Shown here in pieces: positions 12,769 through 12,835 of a stretch of DNA of 12,835 bases. The stretch's first letter is position 1, and each line of letters opens with the position of its first letter. Source of the stretch: M55B112 sp040880545 (lineage in GTDB: Bacteria > Bacteroidota > Bacteroidia > Bacteroidales > GCA-2748055); assembly GCA_040880545.1 (NCBI GenBank), contig JBBDIE010000174.1:1-12835 (forward strand), written 5' to 3'. The notes under the pieces were generated by a model. The model had not been told where the DNA came from. It worked only from the letters and a program-made list of their open reading frames with translations, and did no database searches. The position numbers and the translations under genes were made by a program.

Positions 12769-12834
12769 TCAATCAATTACAGCAAACCGAATAGCCACCC
12801 CGCCGCCCTTAGCCAAATTCAATTCCATTACATC
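12769..12834 (-). CDS. 3' end of a minus-strand gene (partial)
   Basis: Entering the window on the minus strand, codons DVMELNLAKGGGVAIRFAVI then D lead to TGA at 12771-12769. The tail 'xLAxGGGxAIRF' resembles the closing strand of some carbohydrate-active enzymes, such as glycoside hydrolases, but the piece is far too short to be sure. It is outside the hsd transcription unit and may mark the boundary of the accessory region. Confidence 0.4.
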   Translation of the reverse strand, partial: DVMELNLAKGGGVAIRFAVID

Positions 12835-12835
12835 A

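Noticed and set aside
1..12835. CRISPR array or integrase-driven genomic island
   Set aside because: There are no regularly spaced identical repeats, and no integrase or transposase gene can be found on either strand.

Overview
The window looks like an accessory (defence-island type) region from a bacterium of the Balneolota/Bacteroidota group. The reasons are moderate-to-low GC, a CCA-less tRNA gene, a possible Bacteroidota-type promoter in front of it, many small GC-rich palindromes between genes, and protein families common there (small GIY-YIG, DUF559 and ORF6N proteins). The assignment is inference; no marker gene fixes the species.

Left part (1-910): a few codons of an upstream gene, a stretch of palindromic repeats, then a complete tRNA-Leu(GAG). 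Just downstream is a small GIY-YIG nuclease gene, followed by a second, 5'-truncated copy of the same tRNA. The two tRNA copies are identical over 66 nt, but the second is broken by a 22-bp palindromic insertion. The nuclease gene's TAG stop is the first triplet of the second copy. This looks like a minimal (about 0.4 kb) element targeting a tRNA gene.

906-2466 (minus strand): a compact three-gene operon, HigB/RelE-type toxin, HigA-type antitoxin and SecB-like chaperone. It matches the toxin-antitoxin-chaperone (TAC) architecture, with a perfect 22-bp palindrome in its promoter.

2466-12479 (minus strand): a type I restriction-modification operon, hsdR ... hsdM ... hsdS, interrupted by five accessory genes. 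In transcription order these are hsdR, a 244-aa and a 383-aa membrane-anchored protein of unknown function, a frameshifted ORF6N (KilA-N-like) gene, a lipoprotein, hsdM, a DUF559 (PD-(D/E)XK) nuclease, and hsdS. Three accessory genes are bracketed by their own direct repeats: the lipoprotein by 22-bp repeats, the 383-aa gene by a 27-bp palindrome family, and the DUF559 gene by two ~155-bp MITE-like units. The operon therefore appears to have grown by single-gene cassette insertion. hsdS is frameshifted near its C-terminus, and orf6N carries a frameshift of the same net phase.

Right end (12480-12835): a probable promoter region for hsdR, a tiny possible ORF, hairpin repeats, and the last codons of a minus-strand gene.

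Most notable: the tRNA/GIY-YIG element; the TAC module beside the restriction system; the palindrome shared between the ORF6N coding sequence and two intergenic sites; and the DUF559 repeat cassette inside the hsd operon.
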